Shown here: positions 27,495-35,565 of the stretch, piece by piece
Layout of the letters: every line of letters starts with the position of its first letter
Position numbering within the stretch: the first letter of the stretch is position 1
Assembly (NCBI RefSeq): GCF_004342285.1
Contig: NZ_SMCV01000014.1
Coordinates: forward strand, 1 to 64,000
Reading direction: 5' to 3'
Source of the DNA: Klebsiella sp. BIGb0138
GTDB taxonomy: Bacteria; Pseudomonadota; Gammaproteobacteria; Enterobacterales; Enterobacteriaceae
DNA length: 64,000 nt
Translations under genes and position numbers: made by a program
Notes under the pieces: generated by a model
Databases searched by the model: none
What the model was told of the DNA's origin: nothing
Seen by the model: only the letters and a program-made list of their open reading frames with translations

Positions 27495-27653
27495 ATGGGA
27501 TTCTGGAGAATTGTTTTAACGATTATTCTGCCGCCGCTTGGCGTACTCCTGGGGAAAGGATTTGGTTGGGCATTTATTCTTAATATCGTGCTGACTTTAT
27601 TGGGCTATATCCCCGGCCTGATTCACGCATTCTGGGTGCAAACCCGCGATTAA
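27495..27653 (+). CDS. YqaE/Pmp3-family membrane peptide
   Basis: 52-residue hydrophobic protein with two TM segments: MGFWRIVLTIILPPLGVLLG, then a GFGWAFILNIVLTLLGYIPG segment and a short polar tail (HAFWVQTRD). The PPLGV and LTLLGYIPG motifs define the Pmp3/YqaE (UPF0057) family, small membrane proteins linked to membrane potential and stress. ATG preceded by AGGGAG. It stands alone between two terminators. Confidence 0.9.
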   Translation: MGFWRIVLTIILPPLGVLLGKGFGWAFILNIVLTLLGYIPGLIHAFWVQTRD

Positions 27654-27666
27654 CCTGCCGCCCCCT

Positions 27667-27690
27667 CACGGCGCACCGGCGCCGTGTTTA
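27667..27690 (+). terminator. Terminator after the YqaE-like gene
   Basis: CACGGCGC (27667-27674) and GCGCCGTG (27679-27686) with a 4-base loop, followed by TTTAATT. A good intrinsic terminator. From here to 27921 I see no gene. Confidence 0.7.
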
Positions 27691-27921
27691 ATTAAAGCCA
27701 TTTCTTTCCAGCAGATTTTATCTACCGTCGACCACGCGGATGTGAATATCGCTATCGCATTCATCAAGTCATATAATTTTTAATTCCTCTGCCTCCTTTC
27801 CCGGTTATGCCATAAACACAAGCGGTACTCGCGCCGCCAAAACGCCATCTTATTCCTTTATATTTGACGGTATGCACAGACCTTATTATCGCCGCCATCC
27901 CGGTCATCCTGGCGGACGCGC

Positions 27922-27953
27922 AAAAAAACCGTAATCCCGAAGAGATTACGGTT
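27922..27953 (-). terminator. Terminator of the GH5/symporter transcript
   Basis: On the minus strand AACCGTAATC (27953-27944) and GATTACGGTT (27936-27927) form a stem followed by seven T. It is 42 bases after the stop codon of the GPH symporter gene. Confidence 0.85.
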
Positions 27954-27995
27954 GGTGTCCGTTGCCGCATCAGACCATCGCCGGTACGGGTATGG

Positions 27996-29390
27996 TTAAT
28001 TCGCGGAAAGCGGGCGCGTGGCGATATCGGGCGAGTCCTCGCCTGCCCCGGCGGCATGATGCCGCTCCGCCAGCAGGCGGCAGATCTCCGCGTGCTTATC
28101 CTCGGTAAAGGTGAAGCGCGACATAAAGCCCAGGCGAATCAGCGAGCCGATGGCGGGCAGCAGGCAGATGCCGAAGAATAGCCCGTTCAGTACGGCGGCG
28201 CTCTGGCTTTGCGCCTGAGGCACGTAGCCGATGATGGTTAAAAAGACGCCGATTAACCCGCCGCCAACCGCCACCGACATCTTGCCGGTAAAGGTCTGGC
28301 CGGAGAAGGTGATCGCCGCGCAGCGCCGGTGGGTGTGGTATTCGGCGTACTCGATGGTATCGGCAATCATCGACGAGGTAAGGATGTTAGTCATCATGAC
28401 AAAGATGGTGCTCAGACCCAGCAAAACAAACAGCAGCGCCGCATGCTGGTAGCCGGCAAACCACATGATCACCCGCACCACGATATCCAGCCCGCAGAGG
28501 ATCATAAACAGCTGCCGCTTCTGCATTCTGCGGGTCAGCATCGGCGCTACCAGGCAGACCACCGCCGCGATAATGCCCATCAGACCGATAGCCATCTGCA
28601 GGCCGCCATCGCCCATGTTGTAGATAAAGAAGTAGATGTAAATGCCGTTGGCGACGTTATGGAAGACGCAGAAAAAGAACGACAGCAGAATGATAAACAG
28701 CGGCTTATTGTGCTTTAAGTTGCGAAAGGTATCGCGGATGGTGACCTTTTCCGGGCTCGGCGGCACGCGCTCTTTAATCTGCAGGAAGCCGTTCAGCATC
28801 AGCGGCAGGCCAATCAGCACCATTACCAGCGCGGCCATAAAGTAGCCTTTGTCATTACTGTACTGGGCAAAAAAGGCCGCCAGCCTGGGGAAGAAAATAT
28901 TGGTGCAGGCAATCCCGGCATTCACCCCGAGCATCGCCGCCGTCACCGCGCGGGTACGCTGGCTGGAATCGTTGCTCATTACCGATGACATCGACCAGAA
29001 GGGGATATCTGAAATCGCGTACAGCGTTCCCCACAGGATATAGGTCACCCCGGCGTAGAGAATTTTGGTGGTCATATCCGCTTCGATTTTATAAAACGAC
29101 AGCAGCGTGATGCCGGTGATCAGCAGCGGCGCAATGAGCAAAAAGTGGCGAAACTTACCGAAACGGCTGTTGATGGTGTCCATGATGCTGGCAAACAGCG
29201 GATCGTGGATCGCATCCCAGGCGCGGGCAATCAGGAAAATGGAGCTGGCGGCAAGGGCCGAGATGCCCAGCACATCGGTATAAAAATAGTTAATAAACGA
29301 ACCCACTAAACCAAAACTAAAGCACTGGCCCAACCCGTAGCCAAAATAAGACCATAGCTCGCGAGAGGGTATTTTCATTGCATTTGCCAT
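27996..29390 (-). CDS. GPH-family sugar:cation symporter
   Basis: 464-residue MFS-type glycoside-pentoside-hexuronide symporter with 12 TM segments. Family markers include WSYFGYGLGQCFSFGLV, the RAWDAIHDPLF segment (conserved Asp of the cation site) and RFGKFRHFLL. The start at 29390 has AAGG upstream; a further in-frame start at 29432 would read through a hairpin. It lies downstream of a cytoplasmic glycosidase gene and probably takes up the oligosaccharide that this enzyme cleaves. Confidence 0.88.
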   Translation of the reverse strand: MANAMKIPSRELWSYFGYGLGQCFSFGLVGSFINYFYTDVLGISALAASSIFLIARAWDAIHDPLFASIMDTINSRFGKFRHFLLIAPLLITGITLLSFYKIEADMTTKILYAGVTYILWGTLYAISDIPFWSMSSVMSNDSSQRTRAVTAAMLGVNAGIACTNIFFPRLAAFFAQYSNDKGYFMAALVMVLIGLPLMLNGFLQIKERVPPSPEKVTIRDTFRNLKHNKPLFIILLSFFFCVFHNVANGIYIYFFIYNMGDGGLQMAIGLMGIIAAVVCLVAPMLTRRMQKRQLFMILCGLDIVVRVIMWFAGYQHAALLFVLLGLSTIFVMMTNILTSSMIADTIEYAEYHTHRRCAAITFSGQTFTGKMSVAVGGGLIGVFLTIIGYVPQAQSQSAAVLNGLFFGICLLPAIGSLIRLGFMSRFTFTEDKHAEICRLLAERHHAAGAGEDSPDIATRPLSAN

Positions 29391-29405
29391 AGCGTTTACC
29401 TTATT

Positions 29406-29427
29406 GCCCGGCAGCAGAGTGCCGGGC
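29406..29427. other. Intercistronic hairpin in the GH5/symporter operon
   Basis: GCCCGGCA (29406-29413) and TGCCGGGC (29420-29427) form a perfect 8-bp stem between the glycosidase stop and the symporter start, without a T run. It may stabilise or separate the two halves of the mRNA. Confidence 0.4.
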
Positions 29428-29444
29428 TGCATTTGTTATTATTT

Positions 29445-30533
29445 TTAACCCGCGGGGTGCAAACCAATACGGCTCAGTTTACGCACCAGATCCATTTCCG
29501 CTTGCGAAAAGGGAATGCCGTTTTCTTCAAACACATCGTGGAACCACAGGCGGCAATAATCCGGCGAGCGGGTCATCACCACCGGCCACGGCAGCCAGGT
29601 CTGGGTTTTACCGCGCACCAGCCCCCATTGATAGGGGGCGACATTGGCGGCGTGCATCAGCGGGAGCTGCTCTTCGATCGTGCTGCCGACGTGACGAGCC
29701 AGCCACTCGGTGCAGAACAGCGGTCGGCCGAGCTGCTGCAGTTGATGGATGATGGCGACCATGCGCGCGGTGTTGGTATAGGCATGGAAGCTGACCACAT
29801 CGGACAGCGCCAGCGCGGTCTGGTCCAGCGGATGCTGGTAGAACGCTTCGCCTTCGCTTTCCTCGGGCAGCCGCCAGGCGCAGACGGTGAGCGGCTGATC
29901 GGGGTCTTCATCTCGCGCCCACGCAAACGCCTTGCGCATCAGTTCATGGGCGTAGGTTTCGAGCTTTTCGTCGTACTGCACTTCCCGCGTGCCGCTGGCG
30001 AAGATCCCGCGGTTGCCGGGTTCGTTGTACAGATCCCACAGCAACACGCGGCGGTCGGTGCGAAATTCGCGAACAATATCGCGCACATAGCGCTCAATCT
30101 GCGGCCAGCAGTCGCGATCGCAGACCTTCGCGCGCCCCGGGCTGGCGGCGGCCTGGCTGTTATGTTTGCCCGGCACCGGCATCTTTTGCGGGCCGAGATA
30201 GGGTTCATCCCCGGAGAAGCCGCAGTCGTCCATCAGCGTCAGCATGGTGCGGATGCCGTGGCCGTCGGCGAGCGCCAGGAACTGGTGGATGCGGGCAATC
30301 AGCCCCTGCCGATCGTGCTCCCAGACGATAAACGGCAGATTGATACGCAGGGAGTTATACCCCGCCTGCGCCGCCCAGCCCAGTTCCCGGTCAATGGTTT
30401 CGGCATCAAAGGTTTCCTGCTGCCAGATATCGGTCCAGTTGACCGCCGTTGCCGGCAGATAGTTAAAGCCGCACAGCCAGCCCTGCCGCTGATACCACGT
30501 CTGCGCCTGCTCTTTGCTCCACTGCTGTTTCAT
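29445..30533 (-). CDS. Cytoplasmic GH5-like glycoside hydrolase
   Basis: 362-residue TIM-barrel glycosidase of the GH5/cellulase-like clan. The acid/base Glu171 is in LLWDLYNEPG, and the likely nucleophile Glu276 is in PLFCTEW. The strand motifs SLRINLPF and DVVSFHAY fit the clan. No signal peptide, so it acts on an imported short oligosaccharide, consistent with the GPH symporter after it. Relatives are often labelled 1,4-beta-xylanase or cellulase; the true substrate cannot be read here. The divergent LacI gene and a palindrome at 30561-30574 point to induction by the sugar. Confidence 0.82.
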   Translation of the reverse strand: MKQQWSKEQAQTWYQRQGWLCGFNYLPATAVNWTDIWQQETFDAETIDRELGWAAQAGYNSLRINLPFIVWEHDRQGLIARIHQFLALADGHGIRTMLTLMDDCGFSGDEPYLGPQKMPVPGKHNSQAAASPGRAKVCDRDCWPQIERYVRDIVREFRTDRRVLLWDLYNEPGNRGIFASGTREVQYDEKLETYAHELMRKAFAWARDEDPDQPLTVCAWRLPEESEGEAFYQHPLDQTALALSDVVSFHAYTNTARMVAIIHQLQQLGRPLFCTEWLARHVGSTIEEQLPLMHAANVAPYQWGLVRGKTQTWLPWPVVMTRSPDYCRLWFHDVFEENGIPFSQAEMDLVRKLSRIGLHPAG

Positions 30534-30560
30534 CGCTACCTCTTTGCTGATATTGTTTAG

Positions 30561-30574
30561 CTAATAAATATTAG
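30561..30574. promoter_or_regulatory. Candidate LacI operator for the GH5/symporter operon
   Basis: CTAATA-AA-TATTAG is a perfect palindrome, 27 bases upstream of the glycosidase start and in the space shared with the divergent LacI gene. Most LacI-family operators have a central CG; this one has AA, so the assignment is tentative. Confidence 0.45.
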
Positions 30575-30733
30575 TTGGGGAATAAACGCGCAAATAGCAC
30601 CGTGCGAAAAAGGGAGCCCGGTCACAAACCGGGCGGCTGATAGCAAAAGAAACGTGACCGATGACGCACTCCCCTGCCGGATCGCAGGCCGGGAAGGTAT
30701 GATGCTGATTCAACAGGCGAGGGAGCAGGGAAC

Positions 30734-31741
30734 ATGAAGCGGAAAAACAAGGTCACGATGAACGATATTGCACGCACCGCTGGCGTCTCTCAGGCCACGG
30801 TATCGCTGGTGTTGAACCAGTCGCGCAACATCAAACTCAGCGATGAAACCCGCGAGCGGGTGATGGCTATCGCCGCGGAACTGGGCTACGCCCGGCTGCC
30901 CGGTATTCACTCCCCGCGTAATCAGGAAGAGATCGCCCTGCTGGTGAGTTCCCTGCAAAGCTATGACCCGTTTATCGATGCGATAAGTCAGGCGCGGGAA
31001 GCCGCATGGCGCAATGAAGTGATGCTGACGGTGTACGATTTTGGCGACGATAGCGAACTGGCCCGCAACATTATTCGCCAGCTGGAGAAGCGCAACTGCG
31101 TGGGGATTATTCTCGCCTCGCCGGTGACCGCGGTCATCGATATGGCGCCGTTTCAGGACTGCACCGCCCTGCCGCTGGTGTTGCTCAACCAGACCGCCCC
31201 CGATTCGCCGCTGCTGCCGTCGTTCGTGCCGGATGATTTTGCCAACGCCTTTCAGGTGACCCGCCATTTGCTCAGCCAGGGCGCGCAGCGCATCGCGCAT
31301 ATCACCGGGGAATCCTGGATGGATGCCACCCGCCAGCGGCTGGCCGGCTATCACGCGGCGCTGGAGCAGGCGGGGCTCGAGCCAAAAGCGGAGTGGGTGC
31401 GCCAGACCAACTGGCAGTTTAATGAGTCCTACCAGGCCACCCTGGCGCTGCTGGATCTGGCGGAGCGGCCGGATGCCATCTTCTGCGCCAGCGACTGGCT
31501 GGCCATCGGCTGCTATCAGGCGCTGTCGGCCCGCGGCATCACCATCCCGGACAACATGCTGGTCGCCGGATATGACGATCAAAAGATCTCCGAGCAGTTG
31601 ACCCCGCAGCTCACCAGTATCCAGCTGCCCTACGGCGAGCTGGGCCGCTTAGCGGTGGAGTACCTGTGTAACAACGAAGATGCCGCGACGCGGGTCAGCT
31701 TATCCGGCCGCTTAAAGGTCAGGCGCTCCAGCGAGCGCTGA
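30734..31741 (+). CDS. LacI-family transcriptional regulator
   Basis: 335-residue LacI/GalR regulator. HTH: VTMNDIARTAGVSQATVSLV, then the hinge helix. Effector domain with AIFCASDWLAIGCYQAL (family type-1 binding motif). It is divergent from the glycosidase/symporter operon and probably represses it. The ATG follows GAGGGAG. The gene ends 42 bases before the convergent AraC-type gene. Confidence 0.92.
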   Translation: MKRKNKVTMNDIARTAGVSQATVSLVLNQSRNIKLSDETRERVMAIAAELGYARLPGIHSPRNQEEIALLVSSLQSYDPFIDAISQAREAAWRNEVMLTVYDFGDDSELARNIIRQLEKRNCVGIILASPVTAVIDMAPFQDCTALPLVLLNQTAPDSPLLPSFVPDDFANAFQVTRHLLSQGAQRIAHITGESWMDATRQRLAGYHAALEQAGLEPKAEWVRQTNWQFNESYQATLALLDLAERPDAIFCASDWLAIGCYQALSARGITIPDNMLVAGYDDQKISEQLTPQLTSIQLPYGELGRLAVEYLCNNEDAATRVSLSGRLKVRRSSER

Positions 31742-31783
31742 GTCCGGGCCTATCGCGGCGGCAGCGGGTAATGGCGCAGCGGC

Positions 31784-32725
31784 TTAATGCGAAGAAATAA
31801 ACGCTGACGGGATCGCCGGGGCGGGCATGGCGAACGTCCGCTTCATGCGCTCAACCTCGCGCAGCGGCGTCAGGCCAAACAGGCGTTTAAACTCGCGGCT
31901 GAACTGGGACACGCTCTCATAGCCGACGCGCACGCTCGCCGCCGACGCCGTAAGATTATTGCGCAGCATCAGCAGGCGGGCCTGATGCAGCCGGGTCGAC
32001 TTCAGGTACTGCATCGGCGAGGTGTTGGTCACGGTTTTGAAATGGCTATGAAAAGTCGGGACGCTCATCCCGGCGGCTTTGGCTAACGCGGGCACATCCA
32101 GATTCGAATCATACTCGGCGTGCAATTTGCGCAAGGCTATCGCCACCTTGCCAAACTGTCCCTGCAGGGCGAGCGCGCTGCGCAGCGTCTGCCCTTGTTC
32201 CCCGGTAAGCACCCGGTAATAGAGCTCCCGCAGCATGGACAGCCCCAACATTTCCGCGTCCAGCGGCGAGGCCATAATCTGCAGGAAACGCAACACCGAA
32301 CCGCGCATCGCGTCATCCATCAGACTCGACATCATGCTGCGCGGGGGGCCAGTATTCGCAGCGCCGCGGCCGTCCAGCGCCAGCATCAGGTCGGCGGCCA
32401 GCTTGAAATCGAGGCGGATATAGATCGCCAGCATCGGCTCGGCGGCGCTGGCATCCGTTTCCATGGTAAACGGAACCGGTACCGAGACCATCAGATAATG
32501 CTGCGCATCATACAAATAGACATCCCCGCCGAGAAAACCGCGCTTTTTCCCCTGCACCACGATAACGATCCCGGGCTCGTATAACACCGGCGTGCGCAGC
32601 AGCGGGCGATCGGAACGTAAAAAACGCACGTCGGGCAAAGCGGTGAGATTGTAGCCCTCATGCGGCGTCAGCCGATCGAGGAGGGTCACCATCTGACGGG
32701 TGATCGGTAAAGAGTGAGATGCCAT
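31784..32725 (-). CDS. AraC-family transcriptional regulator
   Basis: 313-residue regulator with the N-terminal AraC-type cupin domain (EPGIVIVVQGKKRGFLGGDVY) and a C-terminal double helix-turn-helix (VPALAKAAGMSVPTFHSHFK and VRVGYESVSQFSREFKRLFG). A GTG start at 32767 is also in frame; the ATG at 32725 is used because family members begin close to it. It is divergent from the SDR gene and probably controls it. Confidence 0.88.
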   Translation of the reverse strand: MASHSLPITRQMVTLLDRLTPHEGYNLTALPDVRFLRSDRPLLRTPVLYEPGIVIVVQGKKRGFLGGDVYLYDAQHYLMVSVPVPFTMETDASAAEPMLAIYIRLDFKLAADLMLALDGRGAANTGPPRSMMSSLMDDAMRGSVLRFLQIMASPLDAEMLGLSMLRELYYRVLTGEQGQTLRSALALQGQFGKVAIALRKLHAEYDSNLDVPALAKAAGMSVPTFHSHFKTVTNTSPMQYLKSTRLHQARLLMLRNNLTASAASVRVGYESVSQFSREFKRLFGLTPLREVERMKRTFAMPAPAIPSAFISSH

Positions 32726-32886
32726 ATCGTTCGCGGCCGGCAGTGGAAAGTCATTGCAGTGTGGCACCCGGCAGCGGCGGCGTCCAGACGAGTCATAGGA
32801 TCAGGCAAAGATCAGAGAGGATCGGGGCTACGCTTCGCACCCTCGCCGCCCTATTCTGCTTTCTCAGGTTAACGGAGGAGAAGTGG

Positions 32887-33720
32887 ATGAACAGAGCAAA
32901 GTTATTTTTCATCACCGGCGTCAGCAGCGGCTTCGGGCGCGCGCTGGCACAAGAGGCGCTCCGGGCGGGGCACCGGGTGGTCGGGACCTTACGCCACGCG
33001 CAGGCCAAAGCGGCGTTCGAAGCCCTGGCGCCAGGACAGTGCTTCGGCAGAATTCTGGACGTCACGGATTTTGCCGCCATTCCCGCGATTGTTGCCGACG
33101 TGGAGCAGAACATCGGCACCGTGGATGTGCTGGTCAATAATGCCGGGTACGGTCACGAAGGGGTGATGGAAGAGTCGCCGATGAGTGAGATTCTGCAGCA
33201 GTTTAACGTCAACGTGTTTGGCGCCGTAGCGGTGATTAAAGCCTTTCTGCCCGCGTTCCGCGCGCGCCGCGCCGGCCATATTTTGAATATCACCTCAATG
33301 GGGGGATTCATCACCATGCCCGGCATCAGCTACTACTGCGGGAGTAAATTCGCCCTGCAGGGAATTTCGGAAACCCTAAGCAAAGAGCTGAAGCCGTTTA
33401 ATATCGCGGTGACGGCGATCCAGCCCGGATCGTTTCGCACCGACTGGGCCGGGCGTTCGATGGTGCGCTCCCCGCGCAGCATCAGCGATTACGATCATAG
33501 CTTCGGGCCGATCCGGGAAACGCGAATGCAGCGCAGCGGCCACCAGCCAGGCGATCCGGTGAAAGCGGCCAGGGCCATTTTACAGCTCATCGAAAGCCCC
33601 AATCCCCCGGCGTCGCTGCTGCTGGGAAGCGATGCCGTAACCCTGGTGAAGCAAAAACTGCAGCAGATGAATGCGGATATCGACAGGTGGCGGGAGATTA
33701 GCCTTTCCACCGACGACTAA
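32887..33720 (+). CDS. SDR-family oxidoreductase
   Basis: 277-residue short-chain dehydrogenase. Cofactor motif TGVSSGFGRALA near residues 10-21, NNAGYG, and the catalytic Tyr-x-x-x-Lys in YYCGSK with an upstream Ser (ITSMGGF). ATG preceded by GGAGGAG, so the longer open frame is not used. It is of the group that acts on carbonyls of unknown identity. Divergent from the AraC-type regulator, the usual pair. Confidence 0.88.
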   Translation: MNRAKLFFITGVSSGFGRALAQEALRAGHRVVGTLRHAQAKAAFEALAPGQCFGRILDVTDFAAIPAIVADVEQNIGTVDVLVNNAGYGHEGVMEESPMSEILQQFNVNVFGAVAVIKAFLPAFRARRAGHILNITSMGGFITMPGISYYCGSKFALQGISETLSKELKPFNIAVTAIQPGSFRTDWAGRSMVRSPRSISDYDHSFGPIRETRMQRSGHQPGDPVKAARAILQLIESPNPPASLLLGSDAVTLVKQKLQQMNADIDRWREISLSTDD

Positions 33721-33729
33721 GATGATGGG

Positions 33730-33754
33730 GATTCTGTCCAGGGAGGGCAGAATC
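33730..33754 (+). terminator. Hairpin after the SDR gene
   Basis: GATTCTG (33730-33736) and CAGAATC (33748-33754) form a 7-bp stem 9 bases after the stop codon, without a T run. Weak terminator candidate. Confidence 0.4.
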
Positions 33755-33940
33755 TCCAATAATGGCATCAATCAGACGCTTGCCGATGCCGAACCTGCGG
33801 AGACCGCCTCTTTTACCCGCGGTTAACCGTCCGCACATCCTGCCTGTCCTGTCTCCCGCCGACGGATGAACGCATCCGCTCGCCGCCTTGTGCAATATTA
33901 CAATTCCGTTCAAATTTTGTTGATTTTTTGTTGTGAGCCA

Positions 33941-33962
33941 TTCAGCAATTTCCGCTGCTGAA
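33941..33962. promoter_or_regulatory. Inverted repeat upstream of the acyl-CoA ligase operon
   Basis: TTCAGCA (33941-33947) and TGCTGAA (33956-33962) are perfect reverse complements about 50 bases before the start of the first gene of the operon. It is placed as an operator; no regulator is adjacent. The region 33755-33940 has no gene that I can see. Confidence 0.4.
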
Positions 33963-34008
33963 ATTCTCCAGACTACGACAAGCCATCATGCTATGTCAGG
34001 AGAGACAA

Positions 34009-35565
34009 ATGAGCAGCACCTCCGCCGACTTTCAGAATTTATACCAGGCCTTGAGCCACAGCGCGTCACGCCGCCCGGACGCCCTGGCGCTGGCGTTTGA
34101 AGATCGCCGCTATCGCTACCGCGATTTCCACCAGCGGGTACAGCAGACCATGGCGCAGCTTGACCGCGTCTGGTCGTTACGCAAAGGCGATCGTATTTTG
34201 CTGGCCTGGGGCAATCACCCTGCCTTTTGCGAGATGTTTTTCGCCGCGCTCGGTTTGGGTATCGAAGTCATCCCCTTCAGCACCAAGCTAAAACAGGCCG
34301 AAAGCGAAGAGCTGGTGGGCCATATCGCTCCCCAGGCGGTGTTATTCGACGCCAGCGTCCAGGACTGGCTGGGACAGACGGCGAACGCGCGTTGCGTTTC
34401 GCTCACCGACTGGCAGGCGCTGGAGCTGCCCGCAGCTCTGCCAGACCTGCCGGTACAGGTTGCCCGCGACGATACGGCGATAATGATGTTTACCTCCGGC
34501 ACCACCGGCGAACCCAAAGGTGCCATCATCACCCACGGCAACCTGCTTTGCGCCATCGATGCCTATGCGCAAAAGCTTAATCTGACTGAGGCGGACAGCA
34601 CTATTCTGGCGGTGCCGATTTATCACATCACCGGCCTGTCGGCGCTACTGGCCCTGTTTATCACGCTCGGCGCAACTATCTGGTTACAGCAACGTTTTAA
34701 TGCGCCCGAGGTGCTCAATACCCTCCGCGAACAGCACATTACCTTTCTGCATGGCTCGCCGACGGTATTTATCCTGCTCTGTCAGGCGGCGCGCGCGCGC
34801 AATGCCCTCCAGCCGACGACCTGGCCATCGTTACGCGCCATCGCCTGCGGCGCCGGCCATCTGAATGAAGGGCTCATCAGCGAGTTAAAAACGCTGTTTC
34901 CGAATACCGCGATTCACCCGATCTATGGACTGACCGAAACCACCTCGCCCGCCACGATTTTCCCGGTCGACGTCTGGGACAACGAGAAGCGCGGCAGTTC
35001 GGGACAGGCAATACCCGGTCTTACCATCCGGATCCTCGACGACCGCCAGCAGCCTCTCCCCAACAGGCAGATCGGCCATATCTGGCTGAAAGGGGATGTG
35101 GTGATCCGCGAATACTGGCAGCGCAGCGAACGGCGGCCCAGCTGCGATGTGCAAGGCTGGTTCTGCACCGGCGATCTCGGCTATCTCGATGACGAAGGCT
35201 GGTTGTATATCAAGGATCGCAGTAAGGACATGATCAATCGCGGCGGCGAGAAGATTTACTCCCTTGAGCTGGAGAACATTATTTCGACTCATCAGGGCGT
35301 GCGTGAAGTCGCGGTGATCCCCGCGCCCAGCCCGGTATATGGCGAAGAGCCCGTGGCATTCATCGTCCCGGACGCGCAATACCACCTCACCAGCGAAGAA
35401 ATCCTTGCCTGGCTGAAGGTGAAAGTCGCCCGCTTTAAGCTCCCGGCCCGCATCATCTTCACCCGCACCCTGCCGCGTACCCATAACGGCAAGGTCAGCA
35501 AAAGGCAGCTTAAAACGCGCCTCGCGGAGTCCATCACGACCCTGTCAACGGAGGAGAAAAAGTGA
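34009..35565 (+). CDS. AMP-forming acyl-CoA synthetase
   Basis: 518-residue ANL-superfamily ligase that activates a carboxylic acid to its acyl-CoA through an acyl-adenylate. P-loop-like motif MFTSGTTGEPKGA, the YGLTETT motif, the TGDLGYLDDEGWLYIKDRSK hinge and the C-terminal catalytic Lys in RTHNGKVSKRQL. The ATG at 34009 follows AGGAGAG. The substrate is not evident. First gene of a same-strand run; it overlaps the CoA-transferase gene by 4 bases. Confidence 0.88.
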   Translation: MSSTSADFQNLYQALSHSASRRPDALALAFEDRRYRYRDFHQRVQQTMAQLDRVWSLRKGDRILLAWGNHPAFCEMFFAALGLGIEVIPFSTKLKQAESEELVGHIAPQAVLFDASVQDWLGQTANARCVSLTDWQALELPAALPDLPVQVARDDTAIMMFTSGTTGEPKGAIITHGNLLCAIDAYAQKLNLTEADSTILAVPIYHITGLSALLALFITLGATIWLQQRFNAPEVLNTLREQHITFLHGSPTVFILLCQAARARNALQPTTWPSLRAIACGAGHLNEGLISELKTLFPNTAIHPIYGLTETTSPATIFPVDVWDNEKRGSSGQAIPGLTIRILDDRQQPLPNRQIGHIWLKGDVVIREYWQRSERRPSCDVQGWFCTGDLGYLDDEGWLYIKDRSKDMINRGGEKIYSLELENIISTHQGVREVAVIPAPSPVYGEEPVAFIVPDAQYHLTSEEILAWLKVKVARFKLPARIIFTRTLPRTHNGKVSKRQLKTRLAESITTLSTEEKK

